Notes under the pieces: generated by a model
Databases searched by the model: none
What the model saw: the letters and a program-made list of their open reading frames with translations, nothing else
What the model was told of the DNA's origin: nothing
Assembly: GCA_021234155.1 (NCBI GenBank)
Contig: JAJEKV010000035.1
Span: 3,040,001-3,104,000, forward strand
Direction of reading: 5' to 3'
DNA: 64,000 nucleotides
Source: Isoetes taiwanensis
Lineage: Eukaryota; Streptophyta; Lycopodiopsida; Isoetales; Isoetaceae
Program-made: the position numbers and the translations under genes
Shown: in pieces, positions 1-10,704 of the stretch
How the letters are laid out: every line of letters begins with the position of its first letter
Position numbering within the stretch: the stretch's first letter is position 1

Positions 1-1502
1 GGGAAAAGCATCTTTGCCTTCCTGTCTGCCATGGAGACCTTTGGCAAAGCTTCAGGAGTTTTATTGAACAGAGCCAAATGTACCATCCTCCTGGACTCTA
101 ATGAGAAAAAAATTGATGATATAGCAATTCTTGAGAAAGGGATGGCCACCAAACTGTTGGGTCTTCCTCTTGCACCAGACATGAGTTTGCATGGTCTTTG
201 GTCCCCTATTACAAACAGGATTAAAAGAAAATTCATGATGTATCCTGCCTCTCTTTCATTGGCAGGAAGGGTTGAAATTGCCAACACAGTAATCACTAGC
301 ACGCACATCTATTTTTCATCTGCAATTGTGGCTGACAAAACAACCTATCAGGAAATTCAGACTGCCATTAGAAAGTTTATATGGCAAGGGGACTATAAAG
401 TTGCTTGGCAGAATCTCACTACTCCTAAGGATTCTGGGGGCCTAGGATGCAAGGATCTTTTCAAACAGGCTCAGGCTTTGCTGCAAAATTGATCTGGCGT
501 GCTTTATGGTCTCCTCATCTTTCTCCTGCCATGGCCTTTATCAGTAATTGGGTTCAGCAAACTAAACCTGTGGGAAGTAATTCAATTCAATATCAGCTCC
601 CAGATTCGGCCTTCTACCAGTTAACAGCTGGCCCCCATACATCTTCTATCATGAGGAGGCTTTTAGAGGCCTGGAATGAAGTCTCCCATTGTTTTCATGC
701 AGATAATCTTCACAAGGTTAGTTCCAAATTTCATTTCTTTTGGCATCACAATTTACTTCCTACAGAGGCAGGATGCTTGGCTCTCAAACATCCGAGAAAA
801 TATAAAGAATGGAGTGATGCAGGTCTCAAAACTATAGCTGATCTTCGATGTAATGGCAATTGGCTTACCTGGCATGAGCTGGTTGCTAGAATCAGTGATA
901 CACAGGTCAACAAAAAGATTTTCTCTGACATCTCTAGTTCCTTGAGCAACTGGGAAGATTCAATGGATCCTATTTCATGGAGTTGTGAAGGAAAAAAGAG
1001 ATACAGTGTGTCCAAGATCTACAAAATGATCATTCAACCTTCTGATCTTAAGGTCACTACAAAATGGGGTTGCACTCAGCTTGAGGCAATCAAAATAATC
1101 ATTGATGGATGGCAGGCACACTGTGCAAAAAAGATTCTGCTATTTAGATGGCTTCTGTTGAATCAGAGTTTGTCCACTAATGAGAGAATATCAAAATATA
1201 AGGCTGCTCAGTCCAATATTTGCCCGTTAGGCTGCCAGCTTCCAGAATCCAATTTGCATGTCTTTCAGTGCCCGAGACTTCTGCCCTTCTGGCTCTGGGC
1301 AAAAAATCTCTGTAAGTCCACTCCTGGTTCATCTTCACAAGAATTTTTTGACTTTCTAAGTTTCCCTAGTGCCTTCTGTGGTACTTTGAGAACTCTGGCC
1401 CTATGGTCCATTTGGAAGCACAGAAACAGAATCGTTCATGATCACAAAACATTTAATCTCAATTGGATCAAAGCCTGCTTTCAAAAGTCCCTATTTGGTT
1501 GA
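1..1502 (+). pseudogene. LINE ORF2 C-terminal half (end of reverse transcriptase plus zinc-binding RT tail), broken
   Basis: The reading starts inside the RT domain, downstream of the catalytic YADD, and runs to 492 (GLGCKDLFKQAQALLQN, then stop). The true continuation (FAAKLIWRALWSPHL) lies in another frame, 447-1502, so there is a frameshift near 480. The same frameshift occurs at 12305 in copy 2, so it predates the duplication. The second part carries the plant zinc-binding RT signature (CPLGC...HVFQC, about 1222-1270) and a Trp-rich end. Relative to copy 2 the last codons differ (1488-1502), giving an earlier stop. Related coding sequence continues in other frames to about 1980. It cannot make an active protein. 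Confidence 0.85.
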
Positions 1503-2215
1503 GACAGCTATAGCTCATAGAAGAAGCAAGGGCTTAGCATATGACAGAAATTGGGATTCTTTAGGGAATTACCATGGTTTTTATGCTTTCTTTAAACTTA
1601 CTATCTCTGATGCTGATGTTGATATTGACAGATTTTGTGACCGAGCACTATGATATGGTTATCCCCCCCTCTCGTGGAAGATATGATCCTAAACCGGCCT
1701 TTGAACAGTGGACAAGAGGGGTAATCAAGGCCAAGATGATTCACCTGAAGCAGCACATTTTGGCTCAGACAGCTTTGGGAGTCATTCTGGATGATGAAGA
1801 TCTTTGGTGGTGGAATGATCTGAAGATTTATTTTGCTGCAAAATGGGAGGAGCACTTTGACATCACCTCTGAAATCATGCTGCAGTTCATGGTCCATACC
1901 CCTTTGGATCTTGATGAGCTTGAGACAGTATTCCATATTGTCCAGGTCGATCCATTGGAGTTTGTTTTGGGCTATGAGTAGAAACTTCCAGTTCTGTTTT
2001 CTGTCTTGAACTATTACAGACATCTGATCCTCTTTTTTGACTAGCTGGTACAACAAATTTTGAATATCTAGCTGTGCTATGCCTTTTTCAGTCCCTTCTT
2101 GGGACAACTAAGCATTGCAAAGGTTCTTCCTTTTGCAATTGCTGTACATATTCATGTAACCTCTTTTGCATGTAATATCAATCTGCCTTAACTTCAAAAA
2201 AAAAAAAAAAAAAAA
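1..2215 (+). mobile_element. L1-type LINE, 3' portion (copy 1)
   Basis: This is the 3' part of a non-LTR retrotransposon; the rest lies left of the window. It ends in an A-run (2196-2215) followed by TTATGACTTGATTTA (2216-2230), the same word that flanks the full-length copy at 7572-14053. The sequence is almost identical to 11831-14053, and the match continues into the 3' flank. The two are therefore products of a segmental duplication rather than separate insertions. Confidence 0.9.
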
Positions 2216-2744
2216 TTATGACTTGATTTATGTATTTATAATAAATTCAATGTCGTTGCCAAAATGCTTGGATTTTTTTAAATTACTATAGTGTGATGGC
2301 TAATATTTGCCTTTTCATCTTGTGAAAGTTTAGCCAAAAGCAAGAAATTGTGATGGAGAAAAACCATTTAGTTTAGCCAAGTGTTAGAAACTTCTAGCCC
2401 CAATTTGAAGGTAGTTTAGCTAAACCTATTTTGGCTACACTAAAATATAGGAGTAGTAATTTATTCCATGCCCATATGGTGGGAAGAATCAGGCTGGGAT
2501 ACGCGTGAGCTCTGGTTTCCTAACCCAGTTGCGTGGGTTACCCCTCGCAGGGGAAGGGAAAGGGGAAGGGGAAGGGGTTAGGAACCTAGGGGAAGGTTAC
2601 TAGGGACATACTGCCGTGGTCTCTAGTAACCTTTGCTATCTATCATACATAATTCATATGATATCGTGTCAATATGTTCTCTAAATATTCTCTAATATGT
2701 TAATATGTTCTCTAATATGTTAATATTCACTAGCTACAGGCCCA
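2216..2744. other. Duplicated LINE 3' flank with G-rich foldback
   Basis: There is no gene here. The stretch is nearly identical to 14054-14587. It holds a G-rich run, (GGGGAAGG)-like, at about 2549-2579. An inverted repeat brackets that run (TTTCCTAACCC near 2513 against GGGGTTAGGAA near 2576). A second perfect inverted repeat follows (AAGGTTACTAG near 2595 against CTAGTAACCTT near 2622). TTTGGCTAAAC-type short repeats occur at 2320-2450. Confidence 0.7.
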
Positions 2745-3233
2745 TATTTCGCACCGTGGCCACGGTGCGAAATCGATTCAGTTACAAATTATTGAAGGGC
2801 CTATTTCGCACCGTAGCCACGGTGCGAAATTGACTCAGTTACAAATTATTGAAGGGCCTATTTCGCACCGTGGCTACGGTGCGAAATACGTGGATATTCT
2901 CTAGTTACAGGCCCATATTTCACACCGTAGCCACGGTGCGAAATCGACTCAGTTACAAATTATTGAAGGGCCTATTTCGCACCGTAGCCACGGTGCGAAA
3001 TCGACTGAGTTACAAATTATTGAAGGGACTATTTCGCACCGTGGCTACGGTGCGAAATACGTGGATTCAGTTTAGTTACAAACCCATATTTCGCACCGTG
3101 GCCACGGTGCGAAATCGACTCAGTTACAAATTATTGAAGGGCCTATTTCGCACCGTGGCTACAGTGCGAAAATAGTAGTTCCAAAGTTTTTGGAGGGCGC
3201 AATTTCGCACCGTGACTACGGTGCGAAACAGAC
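2745..3233. repeat. Tandem array of about nine 57-bp units, each with a 24-26 bp palindrome
   Basis: Each unit has a near-perfect palindrome of the form TTTCGCACCGT-GGCCAC-GGTGCGAAA. Centres lie at about 2759, 2816, 2872, 2928, 2985, 3042, 3100, 3158 and 3216. The spacer is AT-rich (CGACTCAGTTACAAATTATTGAAGG). The central hexamer alternates between GGCCAC, AGCCAC and GGCTAC. The units are CpG-rich in an AT-rich neighbourhood. The open frame at 2849-3175 is a by-product of the repeat. Function is unknown; decayed copies lie at 5880-6095 and 14588-15140. Confidence 0.9.
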
Positions 3234-4572
3234 TGTTCCACACACTGCGAAGAGAATGCTTATCTGAATTTAGAATCTACATGTAAGGAAAATGGCCAAG
3301 AGCTTTCCAAATTGAAAATGTGCGGTAAATAGATGGATCACATGTATCACTTAGGGTTACATACTTATAACTAGCTAATGTCTGAAATGTATGGTGTAGA
3401 TTAAGGAATAAGGGGTGAATATGCCTATCCAACAACTCTCGTTGCCTGGAGTCACCCCCCGTGTGAATATGCACCCAAACCAAAGGGGGTTTAAGGGGGA
3501 TTTTAATTTAAATGTGTTAGACCCAATGGTTGTGTTAATTAATGTCAATGTTTGTTAATTAATGTGTTGGTTGTTAATGTCAATGGTTGTTATGTGTTGG
3601 TTGTTGAGCCTTAGGGACGTCAACCCCGGTGTGTGTGACACAAGTTTTAGAATTCAAATCAGTCATTTGAGGCTTTCATCTTTGAGGCTTTCATCACCTG
3701 TAGCTTTTGAATTTCATCACAATCAAACAAATAGAACATAAGTAAAAGTTACCATAAAGATAGCGCAGATTGATCCCATTATTCTGAAAGTCATAAAGTT
3801 TGCAACACCCATACACAAACATTTTTCAATTCGAATTACTTGGCTGACCTTTGGCCTCCATGGATTCTTGTGGTGAGAAACCAAAGTGGGAAACTTTTAC
3901 GCTTGTTAGCACAAGGATCCGAAGCCTCAAAATCTAAAAATGCATGGTAATTTTTGCAAGCTTCATTCAGAATGAGCCATAAAACAATATCCAATAGCGC
4001 AATCCTGTATTAATCAGCTGGTAGGATGTGAAAGCCTACCAAACCCGGCCGAAAACTTGCTGTTTTAGCATAGATAACTTAAACCAAACATATCCATATC
4101 ATAGATTATCAAAAAGATCTCGGAGAGAGCTTTCCAACATAATAAAAATCATCTCAAACAGAGCTCGGATCAAAAGTTATGATAAGAAATGTGTTGCGGG
4201 GGGAAACCGCACTACATGCGCCCTTCAAGCCCTTCATGTGCCCATTATGCACCACACACACAAAAAGAGGGCTTTTGTTGTGAGCCATTGGTTGTTGACC
4301 ATTATGCACCACACGCACAAAAAAAAGACTTTTGTTGTGAGCCATTGGTTGTTGACCATTGGAAAAAAAAAAGGCTAAAATCAATGGCTCGGGAAATGGT
4401 GCACTCTAGATGTACGATTAGTACATCCATTTGAATACATCACGAAATCATAGGAAAACCTTAGTGAAAAGCGTACAAAAACACAAAGAAAACCTCCTGT
4501 TATTATGCTACATATTGTAGTAACAGAATTTAGAACTCATATAAGAGGCATAGCATACATGAATGCAGAAGT
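3234..4572. other. Intergenic, no gene recognised; short tandem repeats
   Basis: I see no supported gene. 3510-3610 is a simple repeat built from TTAATTAATGT, TGTTGGTTGTTAATG and relatives. 4243-4359 is two copies of a 57-bp unit beginning CATTATGCACCACAC. Short ORFs across this tandem repeat are repeat by-products. Confidence 0.6.
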
Positions 4573-4956
4573 TCATTCGCGATCGGGATCATCATGAGCA
4601 GGCAGTTGAGTGATGCGCGATTTGGAACCCTCCAAAGGTGGATAGCAAACACGATAAAACCCGTTGGAAGAACGATTTCGACCCTCTGCTACTCCTTCCA
4701 GCCAGGGATCAAGGGGGATACCCCTCTGAGAACATCTATAAAGATCATTATATGTCATAGTGCAAGTAATGGAGTCCATATCTTCGGGACGAGGAGGCAA
4801 GGTAGACTCCCTGTAATAAGAATAACCAGGCTGAGACATAGCAAATGGATGCCTTCTGCATTGAATGGAGCTGTACTTATATCGAACAAAATTATTGACA
4901 TGCACTGTAGCAGCATTATTGATTATATATACGAGCATAATGTACAAAATACACAT
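4573..4956 (-). CDS. Hypothetical protein, unrecognised
   Basis: The frame has 127 codons on the minus strand; the start is uncertain because the first 30 residues are hydrophobic and lie in AT-rich sequence. The rest is a plausible soluble, Arg/Asp/Pro-rich protein (for example ESTLPPRPEDMDSITCTMTY). No family is recognised. The complementary strand also has an open frame of similar length (4594-5007), which weakens the case. The neighbouring 4957-5275 holds CTTGCATGCTCCTTGC-type repeats and no gene. Confidence 0.25.
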   Translation of the reverse strand: MCILYIMLVYIINNAATVHVNNFVRYKYSSIQCRRHPFAMSQPGYSYYRESTLPPRPEDMDSITCTMTYNDLYRCSQRGIPLDPWLEGVAEGRNRSSNGFYRVCYPPLEGSKSRITQLPAHDDPDRE

Positions 4957-5279
4957 GTAAATATAATGTACGTATATAGCATATATATACCGTTTCTCTT
5001 TAAATAGGCATCTATGCCTTCATTGTCTTTTGTTCTTTTTCTTGTTTGCATGCTCCTTGCCCATGCGTCCACTCCTTTCTTGCATGCTCCTTGCCTCCCT
5101 ATGCGCTCCACTAGTTGTTCCTTGTGCGCTCCACTAGTTTCTTGCAAATGGTAACTTTGCAAGAACATCCTCACCAGGCTGATCCGGAATACCGCAAGCA
5201 TGCTGTGAATTAATACGTGCACTTTTGATGATTTTTTAGCAATTTTGGGAGCATCGATGGCGTCACGGTCCAACCACGT

Positions 5280-5680
5280 GAGCTTGCAAGGCGGTGATCA
5301 ACTTCATTATCGATCGCGATACTTTCGTCATCTCGCTCCACCGCGAGGAGATCAGTTCGGAGTCATGCAAGGATCACTCTAAGTGCTTTGGGACTTCTTG
5401 AACCCCCTCGATTTAGAAGATAGGCTAGAAACAGGTTGAAGGACATGCTTTTCCATGGTTTCATGGCCTACTCTCTGGATCACTATGCACCTCTGGTCAT
5501 TCCTACTAGTGAAAAGAATAGGATTTATATCCTCATTGAACTTTACAACTTCCATTACAAATCTTTTGTGGATATTCCCTTGACTTCAACATCCTGTGGT
5601 TACTGTCTAAATTCCCCGACTGGGATAGAATTCCTTGGGATACACGTGACCTATGGTTACGTAGCACACAGCACATAATA
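5280..5680 (+). pseudogene. Decayed paralogue of the unknown gene at 6634-7137
   Basis: The DNA aligns by eye with the downstream gene: GATCAACTTCATT at 5297 matches the copy at 6783, and TTCTTGAACCCCCTC at 5396 matches 6880. The protein segment FMAYSLDHYAP (5460-5494) matches YLAHSLDQYIS in the other copy. Frameshifts separate the blocks. No known domain is recognised. It lies just before a decayed palindromic array. Confidence 0.5.
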
Positions 5681-5879
5681 CGTACATATCATAGGTAAAG
5701 ATACTCCATTGGAATATGTGTGGTATAAAGATTTTCATAGAAATTAAGTATATAAGTAAGTGATTTCCGTGTAATTAAGTAACATCCTTATATTATCATG
5801 TATTATCTTGGCAATCTTACACTTTTAGTGTAATGGAATGATTTCTTCTACCATTTTCCTTGTATTTTCTCATGTGAAT

Positions 5880-6095
5880 GTTCTATTTGCGGTCATATTC
5901 GACCGTAGCCCGGGATGCGGTGAGAAATCGCCTCGATTACAAATTATTGAAGGGGCCTATTTCGCGCACCGTGGCTACAAATCGCGAAATACGCGGTATC
6001 CGGTTTAGTTCACAGGCCCATCTTTCGACCGTTAGTAGCACGGTGCGAAAATTGACTTCGATTACAAATGATTGAAGGGCCTATTTCAGCCACCA
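5880..6095. repeat. Decayed copy of the palindromic 57-bp array
   Basis: Three to four units are recognisable from ATTATTGAAGG and GGGCCTATTTCGC words and from GTGCGAAA half-palindromes. Both palindrome arms and spacers are disturbed. Many differences from the 2745-3233 consensus replace CAG by CG, CGA or CCGG, the same kind of change seen at 14588-15140. Confidence 0.75.
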
Positions 6096-6633
6096 CCAAA
6101 GGGTATAATACTTCAGCATTATTGGTATTATTCTTCAACTTTCTTGGTATTATACTTCAACAGTATTAGTATTATACTTCAACATTATTGGATTCGTAGC
6201 TATAAATTCTTTCACCTTGTTTTCACTTCTCACCTTTGGTCCATGTTTTCACCTTGCTTTCACTTTTCGTGTTCTCACCTTGCTTTCACTTCTCACCTTG
6301 TGTTCCGTGTTCTTTGCTAATTGATCTTGATCCTTGCTTCTTGCTCCTTCATCTTCGTGCTACTTCATGCTACTTGGTCTTGTTCCTTGCTCTTGATCTT
6401 GCTACTCGATCTTGTTCCTTGCTTCCTTGCTCCATGATCTTCCTTGTTCCTTGATCTTCTTGCTCCTTGATCTTCTTGTTCCTTGCTTCTTGCTACTTGA
6501 TCTTGATCCTTGTTCCTTGCTACTTTATCTTCCTGCTCCTTGCTACTTGGTCTTCTTCCTTGCTTCTTGCTCCTTGTTCCTTGCTCTGCTCCTTGTTCCT
6601 TGCTCCGTCGGTGATCCTTGCTTGCTTTTGCAA
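6096..6633. repeat. Low-complexity pyrimidine-rich tract
   Basis: 6110-6195 is an imperfect TATTATACTTCAACA repeat. 6195-6610 consists of imperfect CTTGCTCCTTGATCTT / CTTGTTCCTTG units. The long frames across it encode only Leu/Cys/Ser/Phe repeats and are not genes. It directly precedes the start of the ORF at 6634. Confidence 0.7.
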
Positions 6634-7137
6634 ATGATTGGACCCAATCCTCCCTGGGCTACAGTAGAAGGCCTGCAAGCATGCCCCAGGCATTCTGTGT
6701 GGCCTGAAACTGATGAGCTATTTGACCATTTCTTGGAGTGGAGGTTGCACCACAGTCCCACCAAGGAGCTTGCAATAGAGTTGATCAACTTCATTCTGGA
6801 GCGATTTGATTGTGGTTATGAGCCACTGATGGAAATTAATCCATCTGAATGTTATAGGAGACTTGCAATGAGGGGAATTCTTGAACCCCCTCCTTATCTG
6901 GACGAGATGCTACAGTAGTTGAGGCCTCTTCTTCGTGCTGGTTATTTAGCACACTCTCTGGATCAATACATATCAGAGTTCATTCATGAAATTTGTAAGG
7001 GACAGATGTATGGCCTTATTAGGACGTACTACAACGAGTACAACAACTTTGTGGAGTTGGGTCCGCTCTTCTTCCGTGAGTATCATCATGTGGAATTACT
7101 TTTTCTAATGACTAGGTACCCCATATGCATGGAATAA
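6634..7137 (+). pseudogene. Unknown protein interrupted by one in-frame TAG
   Basis: Reading from ATG at 6634 gives a soluble alpha-helical protein of 167 codons with one in-frame TAG at 6916-6918 (MLQ-stop-LRPLL). The frame is otherwise open to TAA at 7135. I chose this start because upstream codons are simple repeat. Segments such as PRHSVWPETDELFDHFLEW and HSLDQYISEFIHEI look like genuine protein. The homologous DNA at 5280-5680 supports coding ancestry. I recognise no family. The TAG is compatible with a C-to-T change in CAG. Confidence 0.5.
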
Positions 7138-7571
7138 AATAACGGCTAAGGTTAGCCAAATGGCTATTTTGTAGCAGTTTTGCCAAGAAAAACGGCTAAA
7201 GTAAATGGAAAAAATGCCCAAAAAAAAGAAAATTTTAGCCCAATTTTTTTGCCGCCCAAGTGAGTTTTTAGGTTGAATAACCAAACTTTTACCTCGAGAC
7301 ATATCCCTTAGGACATCGATTAGCTAAACCTAAGATAGAGTGGGCTTGGAAAAATGGATAGATTAGCCCGAAATTCAACACCAATGTATGTACTATCTTT
7401 AAGAAATTTCAAATAGGGTTTATATTTTTCTTTTTTTTTCCACTTTATTTCTTGTTCCAAGTACGAAGTTGAAGCATTAGAGGAAAGGAATGAGAATGAG
7501 AATGATTTTTTATCGTGGTCCCTTTTTTTTAGGTTTTTGAACATGTTCATGTATGTTTATGACTTGATTTA
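7138..7571. other. Flank and 5' target-site duplication of the full-length LINE
   Basis: There is no gene. AT-rich sequence ends in TTATGACTTGATTTA (7557-7571), repeated exactly after the LINE poly(A) tail at 14054-14068, so it is a 15-bp target-site duplication. Confidence 0.85.
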
Positions 7572-7573
7572 GT

Positions 7574-8223
7574 ATGTTGGCACTTGCGGATGGCGGTGGC
7601 GCTCCGAATTTTCCCGAGCGCTTGCGATGCGCCATGGTAAGGGTATTAATTCGGAACAAGGGGCTCGGCATTCATGTGGATGGCTTCAAGGAGAACCAAA
7701 TGAACTATGGAATTCACTTTGGTTATGCGGCCAGGTTCTTCCCGGATCATTTGTTTACCTACATTTTTTCGCATAATCTCGAAGAGCCTGTCCTTGCAGA
7801 GGAATCTTGGTTAGGAGAATTTGTGGGGGATAGAAATGCTACTGCCACTAGTGTTTTTTGGGTTTTTTGTGATTGGCAAAATGAAAAAATCTCAGTCAGA
7901 ATTTATTCATAAAAACAAAAATTTGAACACGCGAATTGTTGGTTAAAAGTAGTTGTAGTTTGGTTAGTTTGCATGCAATGGAAAACAAAAAAAATATTTC
8001 GGACAATGGGATGGTATGTCAGGTTTCAGATTCTGAACAGAATGATCTAACAATGATTGCCAAAAGGATGTCTGTCATGTCAGACATTGAAAAGAAGAAA
8101 TTGGCACAAATATTAATGGATTTGGGCTCTGTTAAAAGTCGAGAATTTAGCGAGAAAAATCATTATGGTGCTAAAGAATTGGGAAAGGAAAAGGAAGTCG
8201 AAGGGAATTCGACCTTCCGGTAA
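7574..8223 (+). pseudogene. LINE 5' ORF remnants (N-terminal part of ORF1?)
   Basis: Two short frames follow the LINE 5' end: 7574-7912 and 7936-8223. The first has some soluble protein character; the second is Lys/Glu-rich and helical (for example SVMSDIEKKKLAQILMDLG). Further fragments in other frames join 8223 to the ORF1 start at 8308. They probably represent a decayed N-terminal extension of ORF1. No catalytic motif is present. Confidence 0.4.
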
Positions 8224-8307
8224 CCGGAGATTTCTTTACCTATCTAACGGAACCGTAATTGGAGTCCGGAGAAGACTTAACGGAAACATGGTAGCGACGA
8301 GGCTTGA

Positions 8308-9733
8308 TTGGGGATGGGAGCGGTCCAAAGGCAGCAGAATATTGTGAAGCCAATTCTGGAACATTTGAACCATTTGCAAGAGGAAGAAGCTGGAATTGTA
8401 GAGCAAAAGACTAAGCATGTTTTCCACGGTAAAATCCTGAAAAACCCATTTGTGGAAGCTAGACTAAAACAAATGGCCAATCGAGCAGTAATCGGCTGTG
8501 TAAGGCATGAGGGAGTGAAAATCCCAATGATAAGAGCCGAACTCGAAAAGCTAGTTGACAGCATTTCAATTTCCAAAATCTACTGGCTTGATTTTCCTTT
8601 TTTTATTGTGGAATGTGGAAACGAAATTTCTGTCAAAATGCTGCTCAAACAGGGCACGATTACGAAGGCAAACACTCAAATCTTTTTCCAAAAATGGTAT
8701 CCGGCCTTTGATCCTCGGGATATTAAGCAGCTTTTCCATCCTGCATGGACTTCGGTTCAAGGCCTTAGCCCAATTTACTGGAGTGAGGAGATTCTAAAAA
8801 ACTTGTTTCAGGAATTAGGTGACTTCATTGGTATGGAAACAATGCCGGATCAACCCCCAAGGGTCTGGGTCCAATTGGATCTTCTCAAACCAATTCCTGA
8901 AAGAATTGACTATTGTGATTACTTTGGGTTGAAGAAATGCCTCCCCCTGCAGTGGCGGGGGATCCCCACCCCCTGCAGTGCATGTGGTATCAGATTGCAT
9001 GGAGGTGGAGTTTGCAAAGGCTTTGTAGAGAGGAAAATAAATGTTGAGCCCCCTAATCAGTGGGTCACCCCTTATAAAAAGCCTTCTTCGGCCCTTAAGA
9101 AACAAAATGTTAATGGTAGTGTGAAAAGAAAGGCTCGCAAGCAGAGAATTAGAGAGGAGCGGGAAAAGGCAGAGCAGACATTGTTGGCCCAAAAAAAAAG
9201 GGAAAATGACTTGGATCAGAAAATCTGGTGAAGGGAGTGTCAAGGTTCTGAACAGAGGAATTACAATTAGGGAACCTTCATCAGTGAAAAGCTCTCCAAA
9301 TTCTCTAAATTCTCCTAATTCCCCCTCTACTCGGGAAAAGGGAGAATGTTCCCACAAAATGTCTGAATTTCCTGTTCAGAATCTTTTTCCAGGTCGGGTT
9401 GAGCCTCAGATGGAAGGAACTGGTGAGCTTGTTAAGCAACAGCCAGTGTCCTTAAGCCAAGAGAAAAATGAGGATTCTGGTGAGCTTCTCAAGCAACAGC
9501 CTGGATCCCCCAGACCCTCCCGCATAATTCTGGATGAACATCATGACATAAGGATGATTGAGAGTGACTCCAATGAGGAAATTCTTCCTACTAATGACCT
9601 TGTCATGTCAACTCCTTCACAACCTGGTGTTGAAGTGTTTTTTACTCCACAGACAACCAGGAAAAGGAACAAAAAAATGGTCCTCTTTAACTTAGATGGG
9701 CCTGCCTCTAATACAAGAAACAAATCTTTATGA
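8308..9733 (+). pseudogene. LINE ORF1: nucleic-acid-binding protein with zinc knuckle, frameshifted
   Basis: The ORF1 product of plant L1 elements binds RNA. The first frame (8308-9231) has a DUF4283-like region (residues about 55-170, including YWLDFPFFIVECGNEISVKM and the W-P-x-F-D-P-R segment). It then has a CX2CX4HX4C zinc knuckle (CSACGIRLHGGGVC, about 8968-9015), followed by a basic Lys/Arg/Glu coiled segment. The Ser/Pro-rich tail continues in an overlapping frame, 9206-9733 (to NKSL-stop), so a frameshift lies around 9210-9230. The tail holds a duplicated GELxKQQP motif. Confidence 0.75.
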
Positions 9734-9807
9734 AGATTGTGTGCTAGAATCTAAGAGGAATAAAGGGTCCTTTGAAAAGAAAAAGGGCTCTCATAGCAAT
9801 TTAGGAA

Positions 9808-10695
9808 ATGAAGGCAGATCTCATTTTACTACAGGAACACCGACTTCCCCCTTTTGAATCTTCAAAATTGGGAGATTGGATATGTCCAGGCAGTGGCTCT
9901 ACATGGGCTGCAGCCAATGGCACCAAGGGTGGAATTTGTACAATCTGGAAAGGATTTTCTTCTTCTGGTTCATATGTGTCCCCTTTGGGTAGATGGTCTG
10001 TTAGCTTTCTCAATATCAAAGGTCATTTGACTGGAATAATAAATGTCTATGCTTCCACAGAACCTCATGAAAGAGAAATGCAATGGAGGGAAATGAATTT
10101 CTGGATAGATCAACAAAGCCATGTTCATAATTGGCTGCTAGCAGGAGATTTTAATAATACTCCCCTGTGGGATCAAAAGCTTGGAAAAAAGATCAATATG
10201 ACCAAGAATGAGAGAAGTGAATGGGATAAATTGGTTGGCAAATTTGTCTACCATCCCCCCTCCTCATCAGCCACATATTCTTGGAGTAATAAGAGAAAGG
10301 GTCCAGAAAGAACATTTTGTTTGTTAGATAGATTTTACACTCTCTCAGTTGACCTGGATTTGTGGGATCAGATTGTCATTAAGTCAGACTGTAGTAATTC
10401 TATTTCTGACCATTTTCCTCAAGTTATGGAGACTCTTGCCCTTTCTTCCCGAGCTACACAGGTAAGTACTCCCTTCAAATTCAATGTTCAATTGCTGCAG
10501 GTTCAGCAATTTTGCTCACAACTGAGGGAGTATTATATATCTCTCCCCAAGATTGGAAATAGCAGATCTATGATTGGGTTTGTGCAGAAATTAAAAACCT
10601 TGAAACATTGGATTAAAAAATGGGGGAAAGATTGGGCAGAAAAGAAGAGGAAACAAAAGAATGAAATTTATATTGAAATGAAAAAGGTAAGATAA
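9808..10695 (+). pseudogene. LINE ORF2 AP-type endonuclease domain, N-terminus lost
   Basis: This domain would nick target DNA to prime reverse transcription. Visible catalytic motifs are QEHRL near the N-terminus, AGDFNN (about 10141-10158), and ISDHFP (about 10402-10420). The usual opening beta strand with the first catalytic Asn (the N-x-R-G motif) is absent upstream, so the domain is truncated at its start. The frame ends MKKVR-stop at 10695 and the next part of ORF2 resumes at 10705. Confidence 0.8.
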
Positions 10696-10704
10696 TCTCT
10701 GTTT

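Noticed and set aside
746-1015. Minus-strand 89-codon frame, repeated at 12575-12844
   Set aside because: Identical in both LINE copies because it is antisense to conserved ORF2 coding sequence; no independent evidence of coding.
2849-3175. Open frame across the palindromic array (repeats of FRTVATVRN)
   Set aside because: It exists only because the 57-bp unit is a multiple of three; it has no start context and is destroyed in the duplicate.
2745-3233. Possible CRISPR array (regular palindromic repeats)
   Set aside because: The conserved part includes the AT-rich spacer as well as the palindrome, so there are no unique spacers, and the context is a eukaryotic nuclear genome with LINEs.
4154-4434. 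Short frames on both strands with a repeated AHNKS..FVRVVHNGQQP motif
   Set aside because: They are by-products of a 57-bp tandem repeat.
6236-6633. Long Leu/Cys/Ser frames before 6634
   Set aside because: They are translations of a CTTGCTCCTTGATCTT simple repeat with no protein-like composition.
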